A stretch of 64,000 nt of DNA, from assembly GCA_025174535.1 (NCBI GenBank), contig JALBUN010000049.1, positions 372,001 to 436,000 of the forward strand, in the 5' to 3' direction. The DNA is from Cantharellus purpuraceus. Its lineage: Eukaryota; Basidiomycota; Agaricomycetes; Cantharellales; Hydnaceae. Shown one piece after another: positions 1-11,244 of the stretch. Every line of letters starts with the position of its first letter. The stretch's first letter is position 1. The position numbers and the translations under genes were made by a program. The notes beneath the pieces are model-generated. The model worked only from the letters and a program-made list of their open reading frames with translations, was not told the DNA's origin and searched no databases.

Positions 1-3000
1 GATGCGTTGAAGCACCGAACCCCCGTAGCGTGGGTACTAGAAGTGAGTAGGATGGCTAAATGAGTGCCGTAATCAGTTACGGATTTTAATTGGAGAGAAG
101 CAAGAAATATACTGAGGATAGGGTCTAAAAATAACACTTACGCCAAAATGTAAAATCTGGTTGGACCAGGAACTCCACAAGCTGGGCCAACCGTGAACCA
201 GGAGGAGGGTGCGCGAGGCATTTGAATTAACGATATGCGTGTATTCTATATGAAGTTACAAAAAAAGACGTCAATAAACGCGGAAACAAGAGGTCAAGCA
301 CAGAAGGTCTGGAGTATGAAAGAATAAACGTATAATGTGAGTCGGCGGTGGAACAACCAAGCATACGTGTAGTTATGCTGCATCAAACATTGTTCCCCAA
401 TGAAATGTGACAGTATCATAATGTTCAGATATGACGACTCACGAAGTTGTATTTCCTTGACGTTTGGTCGACCGAAAACAGACCGATTAATCCCGGTACA
501 ACGAGCCATGTGTTGATAATGCTCGTAATCTCGAGGTTTGAAAGGAGAGGAGAAATTAGAAACCATCACCTGCTGCCCAAAAGGAACAGAGGAAGGTGGA
601 GCAGAGAGCACTGTCTGGTAGAAATCCGGTGACGAACCCAAAGCTGGAAGGGATGCTCCTAATAGGAGGGTCAACATACAACATGGAATCATCTTGGAAG
701 GTGGGGGATGACAGAGGACAAATGGTTAGATTTACGGGCATGCTAAGTGGATTTTATGTTGACCGTCCACCGCCCGGAATCATGAGCGCATCAATCAAAG
801 GAATACTGTTGGAAATTTCCGACCATACTATGCGGAAGAAGAGGCCTGCCGAGCTACAGAACTATTCCCGAAAATCTAAGAATCGGTCGAGGTGAGACTC
901 AAAAGCAAAGAAGTTCATAGGTGGTGATACCATAAGAACCACATGCCGTTCGAGATTAAACTTCTGTGCGGTTATGCCCTCGGGAAGATTCTGCACACCC
1001 CGAAAATTTCCGAGCAATTCGGAATGTGATAGTCTGGAAGATGCGTATAGCCGATGAACATTTGCCACGTGAGACTGCGAAAATACGGGTACCTATCAAT
1101 TATGGCGTTCTGAGAGATATGTAAAGTACTTAAAGTGGTAACGGAAGGGTCGGAAATCCAGAACAGAGGTGATGCCAAAGGAAGATTTCTTGAAACCCCA
1201 GTGATATTACGCGCATGAATAGGGTATTCATTCGAAATGTTATCATCACTATGGATACTTTGTTGATCACATGTAAGTGCATCAGGAGCTGTGTGAGATG
1301 GGAGATTACCATGGTCGGACCGCAAGCCCTGGTAGCTACATATACAATCATTTCCCGAACATCCTGAGAGTCGGTGGGATGCTGTTCAATGTTCATCAAC
1401 CGACACAGGGAGCCTTTACATGATGTGATGAATGACAAGTAGTTGGAGCGCTCAGCTCGGTTGCAGATAAAACTCCGCTCGTGATCATCTCCAGTTTTCG
1501 ACGGCCTTCGAAGGAGATCCCTGTCGATCAAGAGGTTAAGAAATGATCAGCTTTTGATCCGCGCCGTCGGTTATTACTCTATTGGGATTCGATCAATTTT
1601 TTTGCGATTGATTGGTGAACGAGCCTCCAAGTGAGGTTGGATCTCTACACGGTTCCAATCACAGTTGCCTAGACATACCTCGCAAGAAAAAAATAGTTTT
1701 CTTGTGGTTTCCGTTGAAGATAACGCGAAAACGTCTATTGGAGTCTCGTCTTTCATCAGACGTCTCGGTACCGAGCTATAAGGCAGTCCAAGACAACGCC
1801 AGCGGCTTATCATGGCACGCCAACGGTATATTTGACATATTTGACAATTCGACATTCAAGCAGTACCCATTACCCCCAATGAGTCACTATCCGATGGATC
1901 CATTCGGGTTTGGCAAGCACTGTTTATAGAATACAAGACGACGTGAGCGACGAACAGCTGCTAGTGTCTCCTTTGGAGACGCCTTTTGTTGTGGCTACGG
2001 TGCAAGCGTCTTCAAACAACGCCTCGGCACCGAGCATTGTCAGCAGTGAGACTGCCCGAGACAACTCCCGCATTTGTGTGATACCACCGTCTGGAATAAA
2101 TCCATCACCAGAATTTCGCTGTGTACCCTAAATAGACCATTCTCCATTTCATTATATTGGGCTAACTAACATGACGAAATGTAAGGATCTTGAGGCCCTT
2201 TTGATGAGTATGTGGACTATTCTTTCATACTCCATCGTCAACGATGTTGTCACAAGAAACCTGTGATCCCATCATTGCTCCAGACGAGGAACCATGCATT
2301 ACAGGCAAAAATGGCGTTCACCTCTACTTCTCTTCGATTCTACGGTTGTGTCGGAGTGTCCGGGCCCTTTATTGTCATGTCTCTCTGCAGATTGCAAATC
2401 GCGAGTCTTCCGAATCGGCAGCGAGAATTGGTAACAACTTTGCGACATACCAAGACATTTCCCGCGTCTTAATCTGCAGAATGACTAGGAAAAACGTCTG
2501 TGAATACTAGTCCGATGCCCCGCAATAGTTCCACGAGGGTTGTGTTTCGTAGAATTAGATGGGTCACCAGAATGGAAAGATCAAATAATCGGAAGTCTGT
2601 TGGGCTCTTCTGATGGCTTTCGAGACCGTCGATATCTGTCGTCAGAATCATCCTCACCGTCTAGAGACAGTCCCTATGACGTTACGTTCTCTCATCCTCG
2701 TATCAATTTCGGTATCTTAGCAGGTGCCTACTAGTGAACAACTCACTGATCCTGGTACAGAGATCATGCCCTCTATATTAAACATCCAATACTTCGACTT
2801 GTCTCACTATGTTTGAGAATTCGGCTCTATACCAGCGACATGCACTTCTCATCGATAACACGGGTGTTTTCATGACTCAGACTTGCTGCCAGTCATTTGG
2901 GAACCCTCACAGGTCTTACCAATTGATCGTGTGAGTGGGGTCGACCTGCAAACCAACCCACACAAGCCGAACGAGGGGCATGTGCAAGGTGTTCGCTCCC

Positions 3001-3369
3001 TCAGACTTTCTGTCGTAGGAACTCCCGTTCCGAAATGTCCTTGGGGCCCATAAACTCCAGGATGAATCCCAGCTCCAAATAGAATGCAGTTCTTCAGAGC
3101 CTGTCTCTCGGTCCATAAACCGCTACATCCGACCAGAGACGTACGGGCTAGTAGTAGATGCTAGTGCCCGTGGAAGAGACGCGAAGATGGTGTAAAGATG
3201 CAAACATAGTGAGAGGGGAATGCCAAATAGATTTCAGGAGAGAAATATAAGCTGCACTGAGTAAGATGGAAGCTTATTCGATAAATGACGATTGAAACAC
3301 CGTCATCGTCATACCATCAGCGCCTACGAGATACTCTCCAGACCGTGCCCTTCTACGGTATAGCTGACG
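1..3369. other. No confident gene; possible degraded coding remnants
   Basis: I see no recognisable gene here. Minus-strand frames around 862-1531 can be chained loosely, and plus-strand frames at 1612-2131 are open for 70-105 codons. None shows a domain, a convincing start or a clear intron pattern. No LTR, LINE or tRNA-like signature is visible. It may be an eroded gene or plain intergenic DNA. Confidence 0.4.
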
Positions 3370-4501
3370 ATGATCTTCCGTTTCTACACGTCGGGCCTGC
3401 TGCAAGGTCTCATAGCCTCATCAATGGCCTTCGCATCCCCCCACAAAATTGACCAAACAGTCCTATCACCACATGTATCGGAACCGGACAACCTCGCCGG
3501 CCTTGTACGTCCTGCAGGAAACCGCCCCTCGCTCGCCGATCTGCTCACCCTTGAGGGGCGTGCATCTATATTTTACTCGTACGCGAGGGAGACGGATATG
3601 AGTGCGCTGTTTACGCGTACGGTAGGGGACGGGGACGGGACGACTGTGTTTGTGCCAACGAATAAAGCAGTGCAGGCGTTGGCGAAGAAACCGTATGTAT
3701 TACCGTTTCTATTATGTTATCATAGACAGGTATGAACGATGTGGTATATCTTTTTCTTGGCAGACATGAGGATCCTGAGGAAACTGCGGTGACGCTGACA
3801 GATGCAGAGCATGAGGCGGTTTCCAAGCATAATGTGCAACGCTGGGTTGGGGCTCACATCATTCCTGTACGCATCGTCGATTCTTTTTTCCATACTTTCC
3901 CTTGTTCCTTTCCCTTGTTCCTAATTTCTTAATTTTATTGCAGACTCCTGAAGTGGACTTCACATCATCAAAACCGTATGACACGCTCACAGCAGGAGCA
4001 ACGATTACTTTTTCGGCTATTCAGAACGAGCATCTCCCTACTTACGAGCCTGATACCCACATCGACATCGATGCAGCGCATTTGGGTGCACTGAAGGGTA
4101 AAGAGTCGTATGGAGCTCACCTGATGGCCACTAAAAGATGCCCCTACGCGGACGCCTCCAGCCGGGTAAGCTGTCGTCCTTGTCGTGCAATGCAATGTCG
4201 TGATGATTAACCCCCCAGAAACATTCCAAGTATGGCCATTTTCAAGTCGACACCGATGCTGCACACCTCCCGTCTATAAAGGAAGCGATGACTCCTGACC
4301 ACGACGCTGCACAATTATTTGACCTGAAAGGATCGGTTGTGCAGGAGCCGATATGGAAGCAGTATGAGTTGAATGACGGTGTACATATTATTTCCATGAA
4401 GCAGGTGGGCTTCATCTGCTCTCATATTGGGAGCGAATTGACACTTTTGGCAGGCCTCGAATGGTGTGATGTATCTTATTGATGGTACGGTGCCTGTATA
4501 A
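3370..4501 (+). CDS. Fasciclin (FAS1) domain secreted protein
   Basis: My model joins 3370-3692, 3764-3866, 3944-4165, 4219-4404 and 4454-4501, which gives 293 residues with every intron GT-AG and all phases consistent. Residues 1-22 look like a signal peptide (hydrophobic GLLQGLIASSMAFA). A FAS1 core follows, with the hallmark TVFVPTNKAV at about residue 90 and KHNVQRWVGAHIIP at about 130. The C-terminal strand ASNGVMYLIDGTVPV matches the end of fungal FAS1 proteins. FAS1 proteins act in cell adhesion or in the vacuole/cell surface; no GPI or transmembrane tail is seen here. The start is the only ATG ahead of the signal peptide. The middle, where DAAHL occurs twice, is the least certain part. 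Confidence 0.8.
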
Positions 4502-5231
4502 TTTATCCTCATGAACGTTGTATTTTCAAATTCTTCCGTGTCATGTCTTTGATGGATGGAATGTACCGGGACAGATGATAGGTCTGTACCAGTGTTGAAA
4601 CACGGAGTAACATACACTGCCCACCCAACCTAAGCTTATATCGAAGCTTTGCAAATTTGTTAGCAGGAGCCGAACCGAGCTGAGCAGGGGTTGCTGCCAA
4701 TTCCACAAGAACTATAAAGATGCAGGGACTTTCGGGGTTCTCGAGTCTTCCGGATCGCTAGGCCAAGGTCGAGTCAGAAGATTTCAGTGAATAGGACTTT
4801 GCATCGGCCACGGCCATCGTAAATATATCATCGCACATAAGGAGGTGAAATTGTCTATTAAGTAGAATGGTGTATGATGGTTGTCGACCCACGTGGTACA
4901 CGGAAGCGATATTTGGAGAAACAGACCGAAACCGGGCCGCAAACCAGTGTTGCCTGAAGTGCCTTGAATGGGGTTAGTGCGCAGAATGCGTGCTAGAGGC
5001 AGCACTTGGTGTTCAGAGAGAGTCCCAAAGTGGCTGCATATGTTGAGCATTATCACGGTCCGTCACGTGATATATAATCCCCTGATATAACCATACATAG
5101 CGCGCACAGATGGGAATGGCAAGCTCGGCTTCGCGACGTCTGTACCGTAATCCGGACGTCCTTATCGGATAATTAATCACACAGTTTCTCCGAAGGGAAA
5201 CCTGTTTATAAGCTATCTTTTAACCGCAAGG
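4502..5231. other. Intergenic region between two host genes
   Basis: About 730 nt between the fasciclin stop codon and the reductase promoter. Only shadow frames are present; I see no gene or repeat. Confidence 0.6.
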
Positions 5232-5239
5232 TATAAATA
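5232..5239 (+). promoter_or_regulatory. TATA box of the aldo-keto reductase gene
   Basis: TATAAATA lies 70 nt before the start codon at 5309, which leaves room for a short 5' leader. The placement is typical of a highly expressed fungal gene. Confidence 0.55.
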
Positions 5240-5308
5240 CAGGTGACTGCTCTGTGCGTTCGTTCGTGTCCCACCGACGTATCTTTTATTCATCTACTAC
5301 GTGCAAAG

Positions 5309-7237
5309 ATGTCAGCAACGGTCGTGAAGCAAGAATTTGACAAGAAGGATATGATCTTTCGTAGGCTTGGGCCCTCTGGCTTGAGGGTGCCAGTGTTTTC
5401 CCTTGGAGGGTGTACGTTGGCGTAAGGCTGCGGCTTTGGTGTGTGAGCTGATTCAAGCTTTAGGGTTGACGCTTGGTGGAACGGTCAAGGGAGACCCCGT
5501 GAAGGACATCGTCAAAACAGCCTTTGATGCGGGTATCAACATGTACGCACCAACTCTACCGCAACATGTCCAATACAAAACTGTCACAACTCACCTCGTC
5601 TTTTTTACCATAGGTTTGACACGGCAGAATCGTATGCAGCTGGACAATCCGAAATCGAGATGTGCGTGTTTTTAGTCTTCAGTTTGACTCAGGTACTCGG
5701 GTCTAACGACATTGTTGCAGGGGACGCGTCATTAGGGAGCTAGGATACCGCCGCAGCGACCTTGTTATCACTACCAAGATCTTCTGGGGCGTACGCGAGG
5801 GCCCCAACGCTCAGGGCCTCAGTCGCAAACAGCTCAGCATGCTTCCTTTCAAATGTCGCTAGGCATTCACTAATACAGGCTATACAGCATTGTGGAAGGC
5901 ACAAGGGAGTCGCTGGAGCGGTTGGGCTTAGACTACGTGGATGTTGTTTTTGCACACCGTTGTGATATTACGATCCCCATGGTGCGCTGCCATAGCTTGT
6001 ATCGTCACGAACACGTGCACCAACATGGGCCATAGGAGGAGATCGTTCGCGCGTTCAATCATGTCATCGACAAGGGCCAAGTAAGTTCAAAAGTAATCCC
6101 TGTTATATAGATGCTTACCCGATGCTATTCATCCAGGCATTATACTGGGCTACCTCAGAGTGGACATCACAACAGATCGAGGAAGCATTCCGTCAGTTTG
6201 CGTCTCATTCCGGGTGATTTGCCCATTTATGCTCTTGTTTCTTTCGTAGATATCGCGGAAAAGCTGAACCTTATCGGACCCATCGCGGAACAATGCCAGC
6301 ATCAGTGCGTGCCGTGCCTTTTAACACCGCTCGTTAGAATTCCATCTATGTTTTTATTATTGTGTTGTTTGGAACAGCCTATTCCACCGCGAACGACCTG
6401 AGCTTGAATACGCGTAAGCAACGTACTGATCCCTCCCTCTGTCAAGCTCACTAATTTTCAGTCCGCTGTACCGTAAATACGGCATTAAAACGACCGTGTT
6501 TTCCGCTCTCGCCGGAGGCCTTCTCACTGGAAAGGTACACCGTAACTCTTACACTCCAGTTAATCAACCCTAACACTTAACACCCCGGTGAATCATCAGT
6601 ACAACAATGGCATCCCCGAGGGCTCGCGTCTGGACTTGCACAAGAATGTGGCGATGTTCCAGAAGACTATACAGGAGTATGGGAGTGAAGCGTACGTGTT
6701 TTTACGTGGTCGCAATTTCTATGCTTTTTTTGGACAGAAATAGTTGACCCTCGGTCTTGATTATTTCAATAGCGGCAAAGAAAAGATTGCAAAGGTAAAG
6801 AAGTTGACAGAGTTTGCGGAGAAGGGTGAGTTATTATGTAAATGTTTGGAGAAGGATAGAGCGGGGGTGAATCTCCACCTCTGCACCTTCCGTAGAGCTA
6901 GGCACGACGGTAACAGTCCTCTCCCTCGCATGGGTCGCCGCCCAGCCTAGCGTAAGCCCTCCATTCCCTTCCTTTTCTTTTTCTTCAGTAACGCTGAACA
7001 CCCCCCGTATCACAGACAAGCACAGTCATCCTCGGCGCCTCCAAACCTGAGCAACTCAAAGAAAACCTCAAAGCGCTCGAGGTACTCCCGAAGCTCACGC
7101 CAGAGGTGATGAAGCGAATTGATGAGATTGTGGGGACGGTGCCGAAGGCTGAAGTGCGTGTTTTCGTCTGTTTTTGGGTGTCTGGATGTTGATGTATTTC
7201 TGTTTGCGTGTAGGCTCAGTATCGTCAGAAGTTGTGA
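5309..7237 (+). CDS. Aldo-keto reductase, K+ channel beta-subunit type
   Basis: Fifteen exons join in frame to 353 residues: 5309-5411, 5464-5542, 5614-5661, 5721-5831, 5888-5981, 6036-6080, 6137-6191, 6250-6304, 6378-6413, 6462-6534, 6600-6691, 6773-6825, 6896-6951, 7016-7153, 7214-7237. The product is a TIM-barrel NADPH-dependent reductase, presumably cytosolic, closest in pattern to the KCNAB/beta-subunit group ([19 protein letters not shown] at the N-terminus). The catalytic tetrad is complete: Asp63 and Tyr68 in FDTAESY, Lys96 in VITTKIFWG and His137 in VVFAHR. The cofactor-binding segments [11 protein letters not shown] and [12 protein letters not shown] are present. Length matches the family. 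The intron after codon 113 (5832-5887) appears to begin GC rather than GT. An alternative acceptor eight bases upstream would also stay in frame. Confidence 0.88.
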
Positions 7238-7740
7238 GACAACTGAGCGAATGAACGATGACAAGCGACCAAGCGGGGAAGGGTTTTCCAATTTGCCATT
7301 CCTAAGAGCGATGCTTGAATTCTTCCCGCCAACATTGTTCTTGGCACATACGGAAAGTCCGAGTGCAATACATACCACGCACTTGTCAGACATACCATCC
7401 ATGGGCTCGAACAATAGATATATTCCATGCAACTTGCATGCTACCTTATGGTCTGCCTACCTGCCCGCGTTTACGACGTTTTACACGAACGCTTCACTCG
7501 TGCACAAAATGTCACAAGCTCACAAGGATAAAGTTGTAGTCGAATTATCACTTTTTAGGGTGCTCGAAGCGCTTGTGCGCTTATGGTGCACCGTAGCTAT
7601 GACAGGTTGTAGTATGTAGAATTCCCCTAATAGTTTTATTTAATGTGTGATAGGTGATGCAGTGAAACTTATTGAAATATGGAAGATGTTGCGTTGTTAT
7701 GAGCTGAATGTCTGGCCAATTTAATGGGTGACGACGCGAT
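7238..7740. other. Intergenic region downstream of the reductase gene
   Basis: The 3' flank of the reductase gene. The open frames here (7119-7619 and neighbours) are shadows with no domain signal. The 3' tail of the LINE begins at about 7740. Confidence 0.5.
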
Positions 7741-7810
7741 TCTAAACCTAACGCCCTTTGCGGGTAGATTGCACCCCTGGGTCATTTAGCCACTTACTGC
7801 GTAGGGATCC

Positions 7811-7832
7811 CGCACCTGGTTCTCCAGGTGCG
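7811..7832 (-). repeat. Perfect hairpin in the LINE 3' UTR
   Basis: CGCACCTGG and its complement CCAGGTGCG are separated by TTCT, giving a 9-bp stem with a 4-nt loop. Stem-loops near the 3' end are the usual recognition site for the element's own reverse transcriptase, so this is a plausible cis signal. Confidence 0.6.
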
Positions 7833-8103
7833 GTCAAAACTCCCCGCATCGCCAACATAGAAAGCTCTTAACGTTTGTATCGACACAGGCATTGGATATG
7901 TAATTCGCTGGGTGTGGTTGGGGATGTGTAAGGTGAGGGGGGGAGGGGGGGGGACTGAGCTGGGTCTGTTTGAGGTGGCTTTGCAGTTCGACTGGCGGGG
8001 CCGGGGGGGGGCGCGGGGCGGAGTGTGGTACCCCTTGAGGTTTGGCGGAAAGGTGCCTGAGATTGGGAGAGGCTGGTCTCCGGTGCATCTATGTGGATAG
8101 TGC

Positions 8104-9084
8104 TTAGGTGTTATTTTTCCACGTTAGATCCTTGTAGTGTTCAAATTTGCCCATCTTCCCAATATATGTGAGGGTGTGTTCGATAATCTCCGTATTTCTG
8201 AGTAGCTGAGGGATGGAGAGGCTGGCTTTTCTGGTGTTATGACGTAGTTTTCTGCGTTGTAAATCGTATTTCTTGCAGTGCTTGAGAAAGTGCGCGACTG
8301 TTTCTGGCTGCCTGCAGGTATTGCAAAGTGCCGTGTCGATGGCTTTGATACGTCTCAGAAAGCAGTTGAGTCCCACGTGTCCGGCTCGAAGCTGTACAAG
8401 GATACTAGTTGCACGACGCGAAAGGTTTAGGAGCATCCGTGTTATCTTCTGGTTGTGGAGCGATGGGTCGATCCTGGATACCCTCTCATATCTAGGCGAT
8501 TGTTGCCATAAGGCCTTCCATCTCGTGTTGATATCGCTTTTCTTGTGGGCTTTGAGAGCGGCAATGCTTGATGGCAGTTTGTGGTGAAGCAGATGTGGTA
8601 GGTCAGTTATGGGTGAGCATGTCCCTTCTGAGGCTTCTTTGGCGAGTTCATCTGCGTTCTCATTGCCGGCTGCTCCTTTGTGTCCCGAGACCCATTCGAA
8701 GTGGATATATATACGTCTGCGTCGGGTTTTGAGATTGCGGATGGCAGAGTGGATGGCGTCTAGTATGTATTGCGCCGGTTGGCTTGTGTTGTTGCTGAGT
8801 GCCATGATAGCTGCCTGGTTGTCGAGCGCGATGAGGATTGTGTGTGCTTCGTTGTGTTTGAGGGCGATGTGGATGGCTAATAGTACTCTTACTAGTTCCC
8901 CTTCGAATGCCGTATGTTTGTCTGTACTGCCGAGGCGGTATTGCAGGTTTGTGTTTCCTGTTTGGGTGTGTGCTGCTGCCCCTATGTGACCTTGAGAGCC
9001 AGAACCATCTGAGAAAATCTGAATGTCATCCATTCTTGTGCGGATTTTTCGTAGGGCGGATTCTGGATCTATACCGATGTTCAA
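8104..9084 (-). CDS. LINE RNase H domain with C-terminal zinc knuckle
   Basis: An open frame of 326 codons. RNase H begins near residue 20 with FSDGSGSQG (first catalytic Asp). FEGELVRVLLAIH carries the catalytic Glu, LDNQAAIMAL the second Asp, and WVSGHKGAAGNENADELAK holds the final His/Asp motif. The tail has CNTCRQPETVAHFLKHC, a C-X2-C-X8-H-X4-C knuckle common at the end of Tad/Jockey-type polyproteins. The true reading frame starts upstream in the RT and has been broken, so this is the 3' part of a larger polyprotein. Codon use and the lack of stops suggest a fairly recent insertion. Confidence 0.85.
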   Translation of the reverse strand: MNIGIDPESALRKIRTRMDDIQIFSDGSGSQGHIGAAAHTQTGNTNLQYRLGSTDKHTAFEGELVRVLLAIHIALKHNEAHTILIALDNQAAIMALSNNTSQPAQYILDAIHSAIRNLKTRRRRIYIHFEWVSGHKGAAGNENADELAKEASEGTCSPITDLPHLLHHKLPSSIAALKAHKKSDINTRWKALWQQSPRYERVSRIDPSLHNQKITRMLLNLSRRATSILVQLRAGHVGLNCFLRRIKAIDTALCNTCRQPETVAHFLKHCKKYDLQRRKLRHNTRKASLSIPQLLRNTEIIEHTLTYIGKMGKFEHYKDLTWKNNT

Positions 9085-9114
9085 GGTGAATTATGGATGC
9101 CAGCATGGGTGGTA

Positions 9115-9318
9115 TCAAAATGCTTCAATCGTTTTGATTGTGGCAGGGTTGAGCTGAAAGTGGGGGAGAAGATGATCGACGTCGGACTGATGTCCGCGGG
9201 GGTTGCATCTAGTACTATTGTGAACTATTGGCGCCAGGGGGTGAGATGGTGGTAGGGTGGTGAGACCTAGGGTTGTACGATAGCATGAGTCTGCAAGTCT
9301 GATCTGAACCGGGGTCAA
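9115..9318 (-). pseudogene. LINE RT C-terminal fragment
   Basis: The frame contains VQIRLADSCYRT followed by LTTLPPSHPLAPIV, a conserved stretch between RT and RNase H in fungal LINEs. It is separated from both neighbours by frame breaks. Confidence 0.6.
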
Positions 9319-9339
9319 GAGTGTCTGTTGCTGTGCAGT

Positions 9340-9604
9340 GAAAAGTGAAGGATATGGACACGAAGAGGGACTAGATATATAAACTTCGGTTGTGCGGGGA
9401 GCAATCAGCTGTAGATTCAGTAGCTACCTAGATATATAACTACAGAGCTCACGGTTAATGCAGTTAGACATGTGAGAATGAAATGGAACGTACACTTCAG
9501 TTGTGCGGGGAGCAATCAACTGAAGTGTCTGATAGAACGATATTGAACTTATATACTACCAAGTCAGGTGGGCAAAATAAAATGAGTATCGCCGTACTCG
9601 ACCG
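9340..9604. repeat. Insertion in the LINE with a perfect 12-bp hairpin
   Basis: LINE coding sequence is interrupted here. ACACTTCAGTTG (9492-9503) and CAACTGAAGTGT (9517-9528) are perfect inverted repeats around TGCGGGGAGCAAT. A second diverged copy of the same motif lies at about 9383-9412, and CTAGATATATAA occurs twice (about 9371 and 9429). I cannot assign the segment to a known family. Confidence 0.45.
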
Positions 9605-10120
9605 CTATGCGTATGTATTTGCACCTGTTGAACTTTGTGGTACCTCAACTATGCTTCCGTGTTCGTCGGCCTCGATACTCCAACAAAAAGCTCCTGTCAT
9701 TAGTTTGCATGCCAATCTTTGTACCTTTTCTATGCTGTTTGTGTGCTGGATTGAACCTGGTTTGCGTCCTGAGCGTGGGTATGTGCCGAGCAGTGTGTAC
9801 CACACAGGTAGGGCATATTCCCTTTTTGGGAGTACTATGGCTGTGTATAGACGGTGTACATATTTTTCTGGGAGGCCGAAGGATGGTATTGTTAGCCTAT
9901 TGATAGCCATGAGGAGTTTACTGCCCCCTGCTACTGCCTTCTACGTGGTGGTGCCATTGAAGCTGAGCGTCAATTTCTACACCTAGGAGTCTCGCATGCT
10001 CAACCAAGGGGATCACTGTTTGTTCTTGATCATTGGAAGTCAGGTTTTGCCATGCGTTTCTTTGTGAGTCTTAGCATTTGAATTTGGAAAGTTCTGCATG
10101 TGAGTTATGAGCCTTGGACC
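9605..10120 (-). pseudogene. LINE reverse transcriptase thumb/C-terminal fragment
   Basis: On the minus strand VIPLVEHARLLGVEID leads, after an in-frame stop and a frame change, to AVAGGSKLLMAINRLT, YVHRLYTAIVLPKREYALPV and EKVQRLACKLMTGAF. These are the standard motifs after the RT catalytic core in Agaricomycete LINEs. The core itself (YADD box) is missing, cut off by the adjacent LTR. Confidence 0.75.
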
Positions 10121-10128
10121 ATGCATGT

Positions 10129-10764
10129 TGTGACTAAAGTGACATACAGTGTCATCCTCTATCTCAGTAACTGTTGATTACCAGTTCAAGGATCTTTTAC
10201 AGTTGTGTAACTGTACTTGATTGCACTCGAAGTAGTGATATTCCTGCTTTGGGCGTGAGTGTAGTATCTGCCTCACATGACTACAAATCTACAGGGTGAG
10301 ATTGTCTGTCGATAGTCCTGCCATTAGTGCTCTTGTTTAAGTTACTAGTGTGTACTGCCTTTGCAGAGCATTAGAATCTTGAACTTGTGTGAAGCAGTTG
10401 CTAGACTACTTCACACATTGCTGTTACCCGCTTCTGAGTGCCACTGGTTGGACAGTTGGATTCATCCACCTACTTCCTTTAGCCTCTAAGTGCATTCCCC
10501 TCTTTTTGGAATATCTGGACCCCTAAGCATCCATGAACTCTGGACTCTGGAAGTCTTATTCATTTCTTGCTGCTAAGAAATGTATTACTTTTCTGCATAT
10601 AGTCTGCATTGACCAATACAAGAGATTGTAACCAAAGTACAAATGTTAAATTGTTTCTGGAGTTGTGCTGCAGCAGGGTTTGATATTCTTCTCAGCTGTT
10701 CATTCATGGAATTGTGGTGATTTAGAGTTTGCCCTAACACCATAATTTTGTGGGTTCCAAAACA
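10129..10764 (+). mobile_element. LTR family A, 5'-truncated copy (A1)
   Basis: Matches the R-U5 half of family A and ends in TTCCAAAACA. The U3 part is absent; the copy starts abruptly against LINE sequence. Confidence 0.8.
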
Positions 10765-10808
10765 ATTGGACCTAGTGTGTAACAGCATTAATGAATATGG
10801 TCATAACA
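10765..10808. mobile_element. Two abutting ends of LTR family B
   Basis: ATTGGACCTAGTGTGTAACA is the 3' end of LTR B in plus orientation. It is followed directly by GCATTAATGAATATGGTCAT and AACA, the 5' end of LTR B in minus orientation. The bodies are missing, so this is a rearranged remnant. Confidence 0.6.
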
Positions 10809-11244
10809 TAGCCTGTGCATATGATGGCTTTTCTGGGGCATAGGCTTGGTTTGATGTTACTGCTGATTTGATATCTGCTACTGCCAGCCAAAGCATGTCT
10901 TGGGTGACTAGATTGTTGTTCATATTCTCCTGTATAAAGACTGCCTCTTCTAGAAGTTTGGTGATTGCAATGAGTTGTGTAACACCCCCTTTCCTAATGT
11001 TGTAGGAGTTTGCCCTTTTGAAGTCTCTGAAGGAATGAAGTGCTGCTGCAAGGGCTGCAATATTAGCTTTGCTACCTTCATTGATGTCTTTTTGGGATAG
11101 TATTGAAACTGGTTCCCTGGGATCTATGGTGGCTGGGGATTGGGATCTCCTTGGTCATGTGTGTGTGGGTGCTTCTAGTGTGGATTGCATATTCAGCGGT
11201 GGCTGAGTCTGTGAAAGCAGGGTTGCTATGGGTAGTGGGGATGG
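10809..11244 (-). pseudogene. Gag-like open frame without ATG, cut by LTR A2
   Basis: Reading right to left there is one frame of about 140 codons with a single stop: a Pro/Ser-rich part followed by about 107 open codons including LAAALHSFRDFKRANSYNI and LVTQDMLWLAVADIKSAV. It starts without an in-frame ATG because LTR A2 is inserted at its upstream side. The composition (helical, then Pro/Thr-rich) resembles retroelement Gag proteins, but I do not recognise the family. Confidence 0.45.

Larger units (their letters stand above)
7740..10128 (-). mobile_element. Tad-like LINE, 5'-truncated and interrupted
   Basis: Non-LTR retrotransposon read right to left. The end of the reverse transcriptase is at about 10120-9605, followed by its C-terminal extension at 9318-9115. 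The RNase H domain is at 9084-8104 and a GC-rich 3' UTR runs to about 7740. The 5' side is cut by an LTR A fragment at 10128. The order RT, RNase H, then a Cys-His knuckle is the Tad/I-clade arrangement known from fungi. The left boundary is approximate because no TSD or poly(A) tract is clear. Confidence 0.75.

Noticed and set aside
7119..7619. 166-codon plus frame after the reductase gene
   Set aside because: Overlaps the last reductase exons out of frame and has no domain; the reductase frame explains the coding signal.
8273..8989. Plus-strand frames of 104 and 126 codons over the LINE
   Set aside because: Antisense shadows of the RNase H frame, which has clear catalytic motifs.
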